64,000 nucleotides of DNA. It comes from Streptomyces sp. SW4 (GTDB lineage Bacteria > Actinomycetota > Actinomycetes > Streptomycetales > Streptomycetaceae). Positions 39,807 through 49,215 of the stretch are shown in pieces. Below the pieces are notes generated by a model. It was not told the DNA's origin. It saw only the letters and a list, made by a program, of their open reading frames with translations, and did not search any database. The stretch's first letter is position 1. Every line of letters starts with the position of its first letter. The stretch covers positions 2,849,001 to 2,913,000 of the forward strand of contig QKWM01000004.1 of the NCBI GenBank assembly GCA_003248315.1, in the 5' to 3' direction. The position numbers and the translations under genes are program-made.

Positions 39807-40567
39807 TCAGTGGGCCGTCGTCGTCACGCGTTCCGCCTCGATCCGCTGGTCCAGCGCCTCCGCCGGCAGCCGGTCCAGGTGCCGGCACAGCACCACCGAG
39901 CCACCGGTCGCGAGCGGCCCGTACAGCCCGGCGTTCAGTCCCTCCCAGGTGTCGTACGGCAGCCCGGACAGCAACCGCGCGCCCGGTCCCGTGAGCCCCA
40001 GCGCCGTCGCCTCCGCGCGCGCCCGCTCCACCACCTCGGCCCCGCTGAACTCCCGTCCGGCCACGATGAGCGCGGGCTCCTCCGGGTCCACCGGCGTGTA
40101 CGGGACGAAGCGGTCCGGCTGGCCCGGCACCTCCACGGCGTAGTCGGTGAACCCCTCCGGCGCCTGCGGGAACCGTCCGCCGAGCGGGCGCAGCGCCAGC
40201 GCGATGCGCGGCCCCGAGCAGGCCCGGGCGGCCTCGAGCGACTCCGGCTCCGGCCCGCTGACCACCACGTCCGCCGCCGCCGGGTCCCCGGCCACGTCGG
40301 CCACCACGCCGACCGACGCGCACGCCAGCAGCCACACCGCCGTCTGCCAGTGCGCGGGCAGCAGCAGCGCGACGCGGTCGCCGGGCTCCACGGACAGTTC
40401 GTCCTGGAGGAGGTTGGCGGTCTTGGCCACCCAATTGGCGAAGGTGGCCACGGAGAGTTCGACGCGTTCGCCCGTGGCGTCGTCGTAGAAGGTCACCAGG
40501 GGCGTCCCGGGTCCGCGGCGAGCGCGGAACTCAGCAGGTCGGCAGGGGTGCGGTCGGTCGCGTTCAC
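39807..40567 (-). CDS. TIGR03089-family protein (truncated acyl-adenylating-enzyme-like)
   Basis: About 253 residues with one C missing near 40500. It resembles the N-terminal part of AMP-forming enzymes: LVTFYDDATGERVELSVATF, NWVAKTANLLQDELSVEPGD, RVALLLPAHWQTAVWLLACA and GGSVVLCRHLD, but it stops where the ATP-binding and C-terminal subdomains would begin. This length is normal for the actinobacterial family. Function unknown. GTG 40567. It sits between LCP 5 and the secreted amidase. Confidence 0.85.
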
Positions 40568-40688
40568 CCGCGCAAGCGTACGCGTGCCACGCGGCGCGCA
40601 CCGAGGGGAGGAGCCCTCGTCCGGCCACCGGATCGGGCGAACGGACCTGGCGGGCCGTCATGTTCCAAATGGACAGATTTGTACGACC

Positions 40689-42356
40689 ATGTCCACGATC
40701 TGGTGCATGCGTGGATTCCTTGCTTCCTCGATCGGTGTCACGTGCGCAGCCGCCCTCGCGCTTCCGCTCGCCCCGCCCGCGGCCGCCGAGGCGCCCGTGC
40801 ACGGGAGGCCTTCGGCGTCGGCCGAAGCGAACGGCGGGGGCCGGCGGGCCGGCCCCGGCCAACGCGGGTCCGGTGGGTCCGGTGGGTCCGGGCGGTGCGG
40901 TGGTTTCGGAGAGTCCGGTGGGTTCGGGGGTGCGGCTCTTTCGGAGCGTCTGGGGGTTCGGGGGTGCGGCTGTTTCGGAGCGTCTGGTGGTTTCGGGGGG
41001 TGCGGCTGTTTCGGAGCGTCCGGTGGTTTCGGGGGGTGCCGCCGTTTCGGAGCGTCCGGTAGGTCAGGGGGCGGCCGAGGTCGTCCCCGGTGCGCCCCAC
41101 GTCCCCGGCAGCACCCAGTCCCTGCCCCTGAAGCCCCTCGCCAGCGACCGCACGCCCGGCGTCGCCGCGCAGGGACTGCCCCGCCGTGACGTACGGCCCT
41201 TCTCCCTCGTCGGCGTGGTCTGGGACGACCCGGGCGCCGAGCTGCACGGCAGCGTCCAGGTCCGCACCCGCGCCATCGCCACCGGCGCCTGGTCCGACTG
41301 GCAGGACCTCGAGACGCACAACGCCGAGCACGCCGCCGACCCGGGCACCCCGAGGGCGCGCCCGGACGGGCCCGCGGCGCCACCGCGCCGCTGTGGGTGG
41401 GAGAGTCGGACGGCGTGGAGGTCCGGGTCCGCGGTGAAGCCGGCACCGACCGCTCCGTGCCGTCCGCCGCCGCGCCGCTGCCCTCCGGGCTCCGCCTCGA
41501 ACTCGTCGACCCCGGCGAGGGCGACCCCTCGCCCGCCGGCGCCCCCGCCGACGGGCCCCGCACCGGGGCCCTGAGCGCCGAGTCGGCCGAGACGGTGGCC
41601 GCCTCCGCCGTCAACGCCGACCTCGCACCGCTCGGCGCCGCCGAGATCCCCGCGCTCAGCCGCGCGCAGACGGAGAGCGAACTGCTCTCCCTGGGCGCCG
41701 GCGTGCTGACCGGGCAGCCGGGCCAGGCGGAGCAGCGGCAGGCCAAGCCGTACGTCGGTCCGCGCCCGCGCATCGTCACCCGACGCGGCTGGGGCGCCGA
41801 CGAGAAACTGCGCGAGAGGAAGTTCGCCTACACCAAGAAGGTCAAGGCGGCCTTCGTGCACCACTCGGCCACGGGCAACAACTACCGCTGCTCGCAGGCG
41901 CCCTCCGTCATCCGCGGTATCTACCGCTACCACGTCAAGAGCATGGGCTGGCGCGACATCGGCTACAACTTCCTCGTCGACAAGTGCGGAAAGATCTACG
42001 AGGGCCGCGCCGGCGGCGTGGCGAAGCCCGTGCTGGGCGCGCACACCCTCGGCTTCAACAGCAACAGCATGGGGATCGCCGTCCTCGGCACGTACGGCTC
42101 CAAGAAGCCGTCCTCCTCGGCGGTGAAGGCCATCGCCCGGCTGACCGCCTGGAAGCTCGGCCTGTACGGCATGAACCCGCGCGGCAAGACATATCTGAAG
42201 TCCGCGGGTGGCAACCTCCACCGAAAGGGGAAGAACGTACGACTGAACGTCATCTCCGGCCACCGTGACGGATTCCGCACGGACTGTCCGGGACGCCAGC
42301 TGTACGGCAAACTCGGCACAGCCCGCTCGACCGCGGCCCGCTACCAGGGGCGCTGA
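40689..42356 (+). CDS. Secreted PGRP-type N-acetylmuramoyl-L-alanine amidase
   Basis: About 557 residues. Sec signal at ATG 40689 (or 40707): MRGFLASSIGVTCAAALALP, ending near AAAEA. The next ~75 residues are low-complexity, with a 12-residue repeat (VVSGGAAVSERP); reading this part needs about five restored bases between 40844 and 40970, so it is uncertain. Another is missing near 41344. A beta-rich linker leads to the peptidoglycan-recognition domain: RIVTRRGWGADEKL, KAAFVHHSATGNNYRC with a zinc histidine, FLVDKCGKIYEGRAGGVAKP, LGAHTLGFNSNSMGIAVLG, VISGHRDGFRTDCPG with the second zinc site. It would cleave the muramoyl-peptide bond outside the cell. Confidence 0.88.
40905..41065. repeat. 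36-bp in-gene repeat in the amidase linker
   Basis: Three to five units encode VVSGGAAVSERP-like 12-mers. The clear units begin with GTGGTTTCGGGGGGTGCGG. Earlier units differ by one to three G residues, the apparent source of the local frame breaks. Confidence 0.75.
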
Positions 42357-42458
42357 GGGGCTTCACCGCCATCGGGGCTCGGGCGGATCGAGTGGGGGGA
42401 CGGAACACACGCACCGCACGGCCATCGACGGCGCCATGGAACGGTCTGCATACACTGG

Positions 42459-42482
42459 CCGGCCGAAAGACAGTTCGGCCGG
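42459..42482 (+). promoter_or_regulatory. Leader hairpin upstream of the sugar nucleotidyltransferase
   Basis: Perfect 9-bp stem CCGGCCGAA (42459-42467), 6-base loop, TTCGGCCGG (42474-42482), 25 bases before the GTG start. A TACACT -10-like hexamer lies just before it (42451-42456). It could be an attenuator, an mRNA 5' stabiliser or the terminator of the amidase gene. Confidence 0.45.
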
Positions 42483-42507
42483 TCCCGGCAGGAAGCAGAG
42501 ACGACAG

Positions 42508-43587
42508 GTGACAGAAGCGATCCTCCTGGTCGGCGGCAAGGGCACGCGGCTGCGCCCGCTCACGGTGCATACCCGAAGCCGATGGTCAGGGCGGCGGGGG
42601 TGCCGTTTCTCACGCATCAGCTGGCGCGGGCTAAGGCGGCGGGGGTGGAGCACATCGTGCTCGCCACGTCCTATCTGGCCGAGGTCTTCGAGCCGTACTT
42701 CGGCGACGGCTCGTCGCTCGGGCTCCACATCGAGTACGTGACGGAGGAGGAGCCGCTCGGCACGGGCGGGGCGATCCGCAACGTGGCGTCGCGGCTCCAC
42801 TCGGGTCCCGAGGACCCGGTCCTGGTCTTCAACGGCGACATCCTGACCGGGCTGGACATCGCGGCGCTGGTGGACACGCACCGGTCGACGGGCGCGGACG
42901 TCTCGCTGCACCTGACGAAGGTGACGGATCCGAGGGCCTACGGGCTGGTCCCGACGGACGAGACGGGGCGGGTCCTGGCGTTCCTCGAGAAGCCGCAGAC
43001 GCCGGAGGAGATCGTCACCGACCAGATCAACGCGGGGGCGTACGTCTTCCGGCGCTCGGTCATCGACACGATCCCGGCGGGCCGGCCGGTGTCGGTGGAG
43101 CGGGAGACCTTCCCGAGCTGCTGGCGAGCGGCGCCCATCTCCAGGGGATGGTGGACTCGACGTACTGGCTGGACCTGGGCACGCCGGCGGCGTTCGTCCG
43201 GGGCTCGGCGGACCTGGTCCTGGGGCGTGCCCCGTCGCCGGCGATACCGGGACGCTGCGGTGACCGGCTCGTCCTGCCGACGGCGACCGTCGCGCCCGAC
43301 GCCAAGCTGGCCGGCGGGACGGTGGTGGGCGAGGGGCGTTCGTCGCCGAGGGCGCGCGGGTCTTCGGCAGCACGATCCTGCCGGGGGCGGTGATCGAGCC
43401 GGGCGCGGTCGTCACGGACTCCCTGATCGGCAACCGGGCCCGCGTGGGGCAGCGGTCGGTCCTGACCGGCACGGTCATCGGCGACGGCGCGGTCATCGGC
43501 GCCGACAACGAGCTGAGGGAGGGCGTCCGCGTCTGGTGCGACGCCCGCATCCCGGCGGGCGCGGTCCGCTTCTCCTCGGACACGTAG
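42508..43587 (+). CDS. NDP-sugar (mannose-1-phosphate guanylyltransferase-like) nucleotidyltransferase
   Basis: Makes a nucleotide sugar from a sugar-1-phosphate and NTP. About 360 residues; bases missing near 42573, 43112 and 43335. Signature EAILLVGGKGTRLRPLT, the PKPMVRAAGVPFL lysine, EPLGTGGAIRNVASRL, LVFNGDILTGLDI with metal aspartate, INAGAYVFRRSVIDTI and STYWLDLGTPAAF. A C-terminal left-handed beta-helix has hexapeptide repeats (STILPGAVIEPGAVVTDSLI, VGQRSVLTGTVIGDGAVIGA). GTG 42508. Sugar specificity is not certain; the manB/manA genes elsewhere in the window make GDP-mannose plausible. Confidence 0.9.
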
Positions 43588-43802
43588 GCGGAACACCGGG
43601 CCGGGCGCCCGGTGGGTGGGTGGGTCGGGGGTGGGGTGGGGGGTGTCCGTCCTCGGAACGCCGCGAAACCGTCCCTCGGAACAGGACCCGGCGCCCCTTC
43701 GCGACGCCCCTGCGGGCGAACACCCCCACCCCACCCCCTCCGCGCCGTACCCGCCCGCGGGCACCCACGCCGCTCCGCCCAGCCGCGGGCGGCCGCTCCG
43801 GC

Positions 43803-43881
43803 CAGCCGCGGGCAGTCGTGCCGCTGGGGCGGCACGGGTGGGCGCGGGCGGCACCCCGCAATCGCCGGGCTGCGCAGCGCC
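43803..43881. repeat. Dispersed intergenic element, copy A
   Basis: Core CCGCGGGCAGTCGTGCCGCT, then GGGGCGGCACGGGTGGGCGC, then GGCACCCCG and CGCCGGGCTGCGCA. Shared with copies B and C. Confidence 0.8.
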
Positions 43882-43962
43882 CTCGACCTTGGCGGCGACG
43901 CCGGGCAGCCGCCCCACCCACCCGCGGGCACTCGCCCACCGGCAGTGGGCTGCCGGTCCGCC

Positions 43963-44059
43963 CAGCCGCGGGCAGTCGTGCCGCTGGGGCGGCACGGGTG
44001 GGCGCTGGGGTACCCCTCTGAGGGAGGCACCCCGTCAACGCCGGGCTGCGCAACGCCCC
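43963..44059. repeat. Dispersed intergenic element, copy B
   Basis: Same core as copy A, plus TGGGGTACCCCTCTGAGGGA between the two conserved halves and the ending CGCCGGGCTGCGCAACGCCC. Confidence 0.8.
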
Positions 44060-44125
44060 GGCCTCAGCACCCACGCCGGGCGGCCGTGCAGGCGGCGGAG
44101 GGAACCCCCGTAGGAGGAACCCCGT

Positions 44126-45115
44126 TCACAACCGCCCGATGTCCCGCACCGCCATCCGCGGCGCCCGCCTCGGCGGCACCCTCCCGCTCAGCAGAATCAA
44201 CCGCGCCGCCCGATGCCGCTGCCCGCATACGGCTCCAGCAGGCGCAGCATCTCCTCGTCATCGGCCCCCGGTCCCCGCCAGCGCCCATCCCACGATCCCG
44301 GGCAGATGCAGATCCCCCACCGTCACCGCATCCGGCGCCCCATGACTGCGCTGCACGACCTCCGCCGAGGTCCACGGCCCGATCCCCGGCACGACCTCCA
44401 GCCGCGACTGCGCCGCCGCCGGTTCCATCCGCACGGCCTCCTCCAGCCGCGCAGCGACCCGCACCGCCCGCAGGATCGTGGACGCCCGCTTGTCGTCGAC
44501 CCCCGCCCGGTGCCACTCCCACGACGGGATCAGCGCCCAGGTCCGCGGCGCCGGCATCACGTACATCCGCCCGGGCACCGGCCCCGGAGCCGGCTCCCCG
44601 TACTTCCGCACCAGCAGCCGCCACGCCTGGTACGCCTCGACCGTCGTGACCTTCTGCTCCAGCACCGACGGGATCAGCGACTCCAGCACCAGCCCGGTCC
44701 GCGTCAGCCGCAACCCGGCCGCCGGTGCCGGGTCACCGCCAGCAGCCGGTGCCGCGGCTGGAACGCCGACGGGTCGTCGTCCGCGCCGAGCAGCGCCGGC
44801 AACCGCTCCAGCAGCCAGTCGGCCCCTGCCCCAGGCCTCGCCCCGCACCTCCCCGCCGCGTGCCGCGACCCGCAGCGTGCCCGGCCCGGCGGGCGTCAGG
44901 CTGGCCCGCCACACCGACCCGTCCGGCATCGCCCGGAACGTGGGGTCGCCCGGCCCGCGCCGCAGCGGCCCGAGCACCAGCCCCAGGTCGAACGGCCCGT
45001 CCGGCACCCAGGTGCGGACCTTCGCCGGCGCCGTCTGACGCGGCACTCCCGCGGGCACGCCGCCCGGCCCGCGCACGGCCGTCCGTGCCGGCCGGGGAGC
45101 GAAACGTCCAGCCAC
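44126..45115 (-). CDS. HhH-GPD DNA glycosylase (AlkA-like 3-methyladenine glycosylase)
   Basis: Excises alkylated bases from DNA. About 331 residues, but six bases are missing (near 44223, 44265, 44274, 44715, 44825 and 44831), so this is the most damaged gene relative to its length. Core: [20 protein letters not shown], the helix-hairpin-helix [20 protein letters not shown] and the catalytic-region aspartate in [21 protein letters not shown] terminus [19 protein letters not shown] 45115. It lies 70 bp downstream of fbiB on the same strand; no functional link is known. Confidence 0.85.
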
Positions 45116-45184
45116 GAGATGAGGTCCCGGAGAGAGTGAGGAGCGGATGAGGTCACTACGAGAGTAGGGGCTCGGAAGCCCGGC

Positions 45185-46482
45185 TCACCGCACTTCCAGG
45201 AACGCCCCGGCGTCCCGCGCGGGCCGCGGGCCCGGCTCCTGCGCCGGATGGCCGACCGCGACCGCGCCCATGGGGTCCCACTCCGCCGGCAGGTCCAGCA
45301 CCTCCCGCACGACGTCCCGGCAGAACATCGTCGACGACACCCAGGCCGAGCCCAGCCGCTCCCCGGCCAGCGCCACCAGGAAGTTCTGCACACCGGCCCC
45401 GGCGGCCACGACGAACATCTCGCGCTCCGCCCCGTCCCGCCGTGCGTCCCCGTACGTGTGCGCGCCGTCCATGACCAGGCACGGCACGACGAGGTACGGC
45501 GCGTTGCGCAGGACGTCACCGCGGCGGATCCGCCGGGCGATGGACTCCTCGGACTTGCCGTCGGCCCGCAGATCGGCGATCCAGGCGTCCCGCATCGCGT
45601 CCAGCAGCCGGGTCCGGGACTCCGGGACTCCAGGAGGACGAACCGCCAGGGCGTCGTGTGGTGCGGCGCGGGCGCCGTGACCGCCGCGGCCACCGCCCGG
45701 CGCACGGCTCCCGGGTCGACGGCTCGTCGGTGAAGGCCCGTACCGTACGGCGCTGGGTCACCGCCTGCCGTACCGCCTCCGAGGTGCCCAGGCGGAACAT
45801 GTCGTCCCGCGCGCCGCGCACCATCGCGCGGGCCCCTGCCCGTCGTCCCCGGACACCACGTGCGGCAGGCCGCGCACGACGGCGACGGGCAGCCCGGCCG
45901 CCTTGCCCTTGACCAGGTCGCCGGCGGCGGCGAGCTCGTCGGCGGTGGCCACGACGGTCGCGCCGAGCGTGTTGCCGTGCGCGTCCGTGCCGCCGCGCAG
46001 GTCGTCCAGGACCCGGACCCCGGCCGCGCCGATCGCCACGTCCGTCAGCCCGGCGCGCCAGGGACGGCCGAAGGTGTCGGTGACGACCACGCCGACCGTG
46101 ACCCCGAGGGCGTCGCGCAGTCCGTCGCGGATCGCGCGGGCGGAGGCGTCCGGGTCCTCGGGGAGGAGCAGGACGGTGCCGGCGGGGGTGTTGGACGCGT
46201 CGACGCCGGCCGCGGCCATCACCAGGCCCTGCCGGTTCTCGACGATGCGCAGCGTGCCGCGCCGGGCCACCACGCGGACCGTCTCCGCGTCGATCGCCGC
46301 CTCCCGGTCGGCCGCCCGGACGACGCGCCCCTCGGCCTTGGAGACGATCTTGGAGGTGACGAGGAGGACGTCCCGTCGGCGAGCGACGGTTCGGCCGCGG
46401 CGATCAGCTTGGCCAGGTCGTCGCCCGGCCGGACCTCCGGAAGGCCGGGCACCGCCCAGACCCGGTAACCGCCCCCGCTCAA
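45185..46482 (-). CDS. fbiB: Coenzyme F420:L-glutamate ligase, fused two-domain form
   Basis: Adds the glutamate tail to F420-0 and, through its second domain, acts on dehydro-F420. About 433 residues; bases missing near 45622, 45712, 45834 and 46372. N-terminal CofE domain: [57 protein letters not shown]-terminal nitroreductase/FMN domain from about residue 245: [43 protein letters not shown]. The start is TTG 46482, overlapping the fbiA stop (TTGA), so the two are coupled. Confidence 0.93.
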
Positions 46483-47437
46483 GCGCTCCGCACCTCCTCC
46501 GCCAGCGCCAGCGCCTCCCGCGCCATCTGCGCGGTCGCCTCGACGTCGGTCATCATCAGCGGTACCGCCCGGCACAGGATGCCGGCCGCCTTCACGCGCG
46601 TGACGGACTCGGCGTCGACCGTGTCGACCAGCCAGCCGTCCAGCAGCCCCGAGCCGTAGTGCTCGGCGACCGCCGCGGCCGTGGCCTCCACGCCGACCGC
46701 CGCGAGCACCTTGTCGGCCATCCCGCGCACGGGCGCGTCCCGACGATGGGGGACAGGCCGATCACCGGCACGCCGGCGTCGGCGATCGCCTCGCGGATGC
46801 CGGGCACGGCGAGGATCGTGCCGACGGAGACGACGGGGTTGGACGGCGGGAAGAGGATCACGTCCGCCTCGGCGATCGCCTCCAGCACGCCCGGCGCCGG
46901 CTTCGCCTGCTCGGCGCCGACCGGGACGACCGCCTCGGCCGGGACGGAGGCCCGCAGCCGGACCCAGTACTCCTGGAAATGGATCGCCTTGCGCTCGCCG
47001 TCCAGCTCCACCGCGACGTGGGTCTCGACCCGGTCGTCGGTCATGGGGATGAGACGCACCCCGGGCTTCCAGCGGTCGCAGAGGGCCTCCGTCACCGCGC
47101 TGAGCGGGTAGCCGGCGCCGATCATCTGCGTCCGCACGATGTGGGTGGCGAAGTCCCGGTCGCCGAGCCCGAACCACTCGGGTCCGACGCCGTACGCCGC
47201 GAGTTCCTCCTTCAGGTGGAAGGTCTCGTCGGCGCGTCCCCAGCCCTGCTCCTCGTTGATGCCGCCGCCGAGCGTGTACATCACCGTGTCGAGGTCCGGG
47301 CAGACCTTGAGTCCGAAGAGGTGGATGTCGTCCCCGGTGTTGCCGATGACCGTGATGTCCGCGTCCGGCGCGGCCTGCTTCAGACCGCGCAGGAACCGGG
47401 CACCGCCGATGCCGCCTGCCAGAACCACAATGCGCAT
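46479..47437 (-). CDS. fbiA: 2-phospho-L-lactate/phosphoenolpyruvyl transferase of F420 synthesis
   Basis: Joins the lactyl/PEP moiety to the deazaflavin Fo. About 319 residues with one base missing near 46740. Signatures: MRIVVLAGGIGGARFLRGLK, VIGNTGDDIHLFGLKVCPDL, DTVMYTLGGGINEEQGWGRA and LFPPSNPVVSVGTILAVPGI. ATG 47437. Overlaps fbiB as an operon. Downstream of the cysteine dioxygenase gene on the same strand. Confidence 0.95.
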
Positions 47438-47469
47438 GGCCCCAGTCTTGCAGGCGCGTACGACAGTGC

Positions 47470-47531
47470 GTCAGGCGGACGGGACGGCACCGGCCGCCGG
47501 CAGCGGGTCAGGCGGACGGGACGGCACCGGC
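47470..47531. repeat. 25-bp direct repeat at the 3' end of the cysteine dioxygenase gene
   Basis: GTCAGGCGGACGGGACGGCA plus CCGGC at 47470-47494 and again at 47507-47531. The second copy holds the end of the coding frame and its stop; the first lies just after the gene. Confidence 0.85.
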
Positions 47532-48020
47532 GCCGTGCGGTGCGGAGGCCGCGCACTGTGCCGTGTACATCGTCATCTCGGTCAGGCCGGGGTAGTAGAC
47601 GTGCAGGCTGACCGCCGGCTCCAGTGCGTCGTTGATCACCTCGTGCACATAGCCGGGGGCGAACACCCGCTGGTCGCCCGGCCGCAACGCGCGCGTGCCG
47701 CGCCGCGTGCGCTCGGTGAGGGTGCCGTCCAGGACGGTCAGCACGCCGGACGACGGGCCGTGGTCGTGCGGCCCGCTGCCCTGGCCGGGCACCCAGGACA
47801 GCAGCCACACCTCGTAGCCGGGGCCGGTGCGCAGCCGGTGGTACCAGCGGGTGGTGGCGTCGTACCGGACCAGGGGCTCCCACCGGGCCCGGTCGGCGGC
47901 GATGGAGCGGGCGAGGCCGGCGTACTCGGCGACGGTGGCCGGGTGCTCGCGCGGGGGCTGGAGGAGATGCGGGACTTCGAGGATGTCGCCGGCGATCTGG
48001 AGGTCGTTGTCGCTGTTCAT
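47508..48020 (-). CDS. Cysteine dioxygenase family protein
   Basis: Cupin iron enzyme oxidising cysteine to cysteine sulfinate. 170 residues, intact. The first cupin motif GPHDHGPSSGVLTVLDG gives two iron histidines, and APGYVHEVINDALEPAVSLH the third. ATG 48020. An 88-codon frame upstream ends in the same ATGA and could be a leader peptide. A related thiol dioxygenase activity cannot be excluded. Confidence 0.9.
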   Translation of the reverse strand: MNSDNDLQIAGDILEVPHLLQPPREHPATVAEYAGLARSIAADRARWEPLVRYDATTRWYHRLRTGPGYEVWLLSWVPGQGSGPHDHGPSSGVLTVLDGTLTERTRRGTRALRPGDQRVFAPGYVHEVINDALEPAVSLHVYYPGLTEMTMYTAQCAASAPHGAGAVPSA

Positions 48021-48725
48021 GAGGTGCGGTGGTTCCTCGGCGGAAGAGGCGGAAGAGATGCGGGAGAGGGGGAGGACGGGCAGGGCACCGGGACGCCCGG
48101 GTGGGGGCGGGGCCGTGCGGTGGGTCGGGTGGACCCGGGGATCAGCCGGAGCGGGCGTGGCTCAACAGCCGGAACAGCGACAACAGCTACAGCGAGCGCG
48201 GGCAGCACCGTGGGACCCGGCGGAGCGGGTCGAGGTGAGTGCCGAGTTCGCGAGCATGCCCACAAGGACAGCGGTTCACACACGCAGTGTCAACTCGATG
48301 CCCGGTAAGTGGGACACGGTTCACCTCATCCGGTTCATCTCTCAGGTGAAAGGTTTGCTCAGGCGGTTGCCGGGACACATGGCGCACAAGCCGGGCGCAC
48401 AACCCCCGTTGCGATCCTGTGATGCGAATGTGATCAAGTTCGCTTCGTGGAGTGTGCCGGAACGGGATCGAACGCGAGGGCGTCCTTCCCTGTACAGGCG
48501 CTGTACGGGGGTGGAGACCCTCGTGGGCCTCGTCGGTATGTCAAGGTTTATGGCGATTTGAACACTTTCCGCATGGCCTTGGTTCCGCAGAGTGAATAAG
48601 GGGCCCAATAGCAGATCTCGGCTTGACTCGCCCGGAGCAGCACACTTGTAATTTCACTCGTGTCGTTCAGCCGGAATCGGTAACGGCAACATCACGGGGA
48701 CGCGAAAGACAGACGAGGGGCGCAC
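48021..48725. other. Large divergent regulatory region between cysteine dioxygenase and whiB
   Basis: 705 bp without a convincing gene; the part from 48300 to 48725 is markedly AT-richer than coding DNA and should hold several whiB control elements. The whiB-proximal promoter is given separately. An 88-codon minus-strand frame (48017-48283) begins MCEPLSLWAC and is treated as doubtful. Confidence 0.6.
48623..48652 (+). promoter_or_regulatory. Probable whiB promoter
   Basis: -35 TTGACT (48623-48628) and -10 TGTAAT (48647-48652) with an 18-bp spacer, leaving a leader of about 67 nt before the whiB ATG. Good match to a housekeeping-type promoter. Confidence 0.6.
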
Positions 48726-48988
48726 ATGACCGAGCTGGTGCAGCAACTGCTGGTCGACGACGCGGACGAGGAACTCGGCTGGCAGGAGCGCGCGCTGTGC
48801 GCCCAGACCGACCCCGAGTCCTTCTTCCCGAGAAGGGCGGCTCGACCCGGGAGGCCAAGAAGGTCTGCCTCGCCTGCGAGGTCCGCTCCGAGTGCCTCGA
48901 GTACGCCCTCGCCAACGACGAGCGCTTCGGCATCTGGGGCGGGCTGTCCGAGCGGGAGCGCCGTCGGCTGAAGAAGGCCGCCGTCTGA
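48726..48988 (+). CDS. whiB: WhiB developmental regulator
   Basis: Iron-sulfur transcription factor needed for sporulation septation. 87 residues after restoring one base near 48828; the product is MTELVQQLLVDDADEELGWQ onward. The four cluster cysteines are in ALCAQTDPESFFP, VCLACEVRSEC (C-x2-C-x5-C), and the GIWGG turn and basic tail RERRRLKKAAV are present. Length and sequence match Streptomyces WhiB as I remember it. ATG 48726. WhiB works with WhiA, encoded elsewhere. Confidence 0.97.
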
Positions 48989-49215
48989 CGGACGGCCCGT
49001 CAGCTCCGGGCCCGCGCAGGCTCCGTGCACACGCCGCAGACGCGCAGGCCGGACCGGTACATACGTCACGTAAGGCCCGTCGCACGTGGGTTGTCCACAG
49101 GCGGCGGGCCGCCTTGTTGCCCAGCCGCTAGTGTGGTCGCTCGTCCGAGACGCCCCGCCGCTCCCACCAGCCGCGGGCGTCCACCGCAGTCCACCGAACC
49201 GGGGCCCGTACCTCG

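Larger units (their letters stand above)
43588..44125. other. Long intergenic region carrying two copies of a dispersed element
   Basis: 538 bp between convergent genes. Nothing in it resembles a protein. It contains the copies at 43803-43881 and 43963-44059, and a further partial copy (CCGCGGGC core) near 43754-43800. Confidence 0.65.

Noticed and set aside
38484..41189. A 901-residue plus-strand frame crossing the LCP 5, TIGR03089 and amidase start region
   Set aside because: It is antisense to two genes whose proteins match known families; its sequence is Arg/Gly/His-rich as expected for a shadow frame in GC-rich DNA. Only its last part, the amidase signal peptide, is real.
43612..44113. 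Plus-strand frames of 160-345 residues after the nucleotidyltransferase
   Set aside because: They translate repeat-element DNA and antisense of the glycosylase gene; low-complexity Arg/Pro/Ala.
48021..48725. tRNA or small RNA gene in the whiB upstream region
   Set aside because: No cloverleaf or other convincing fold could be built by eye.
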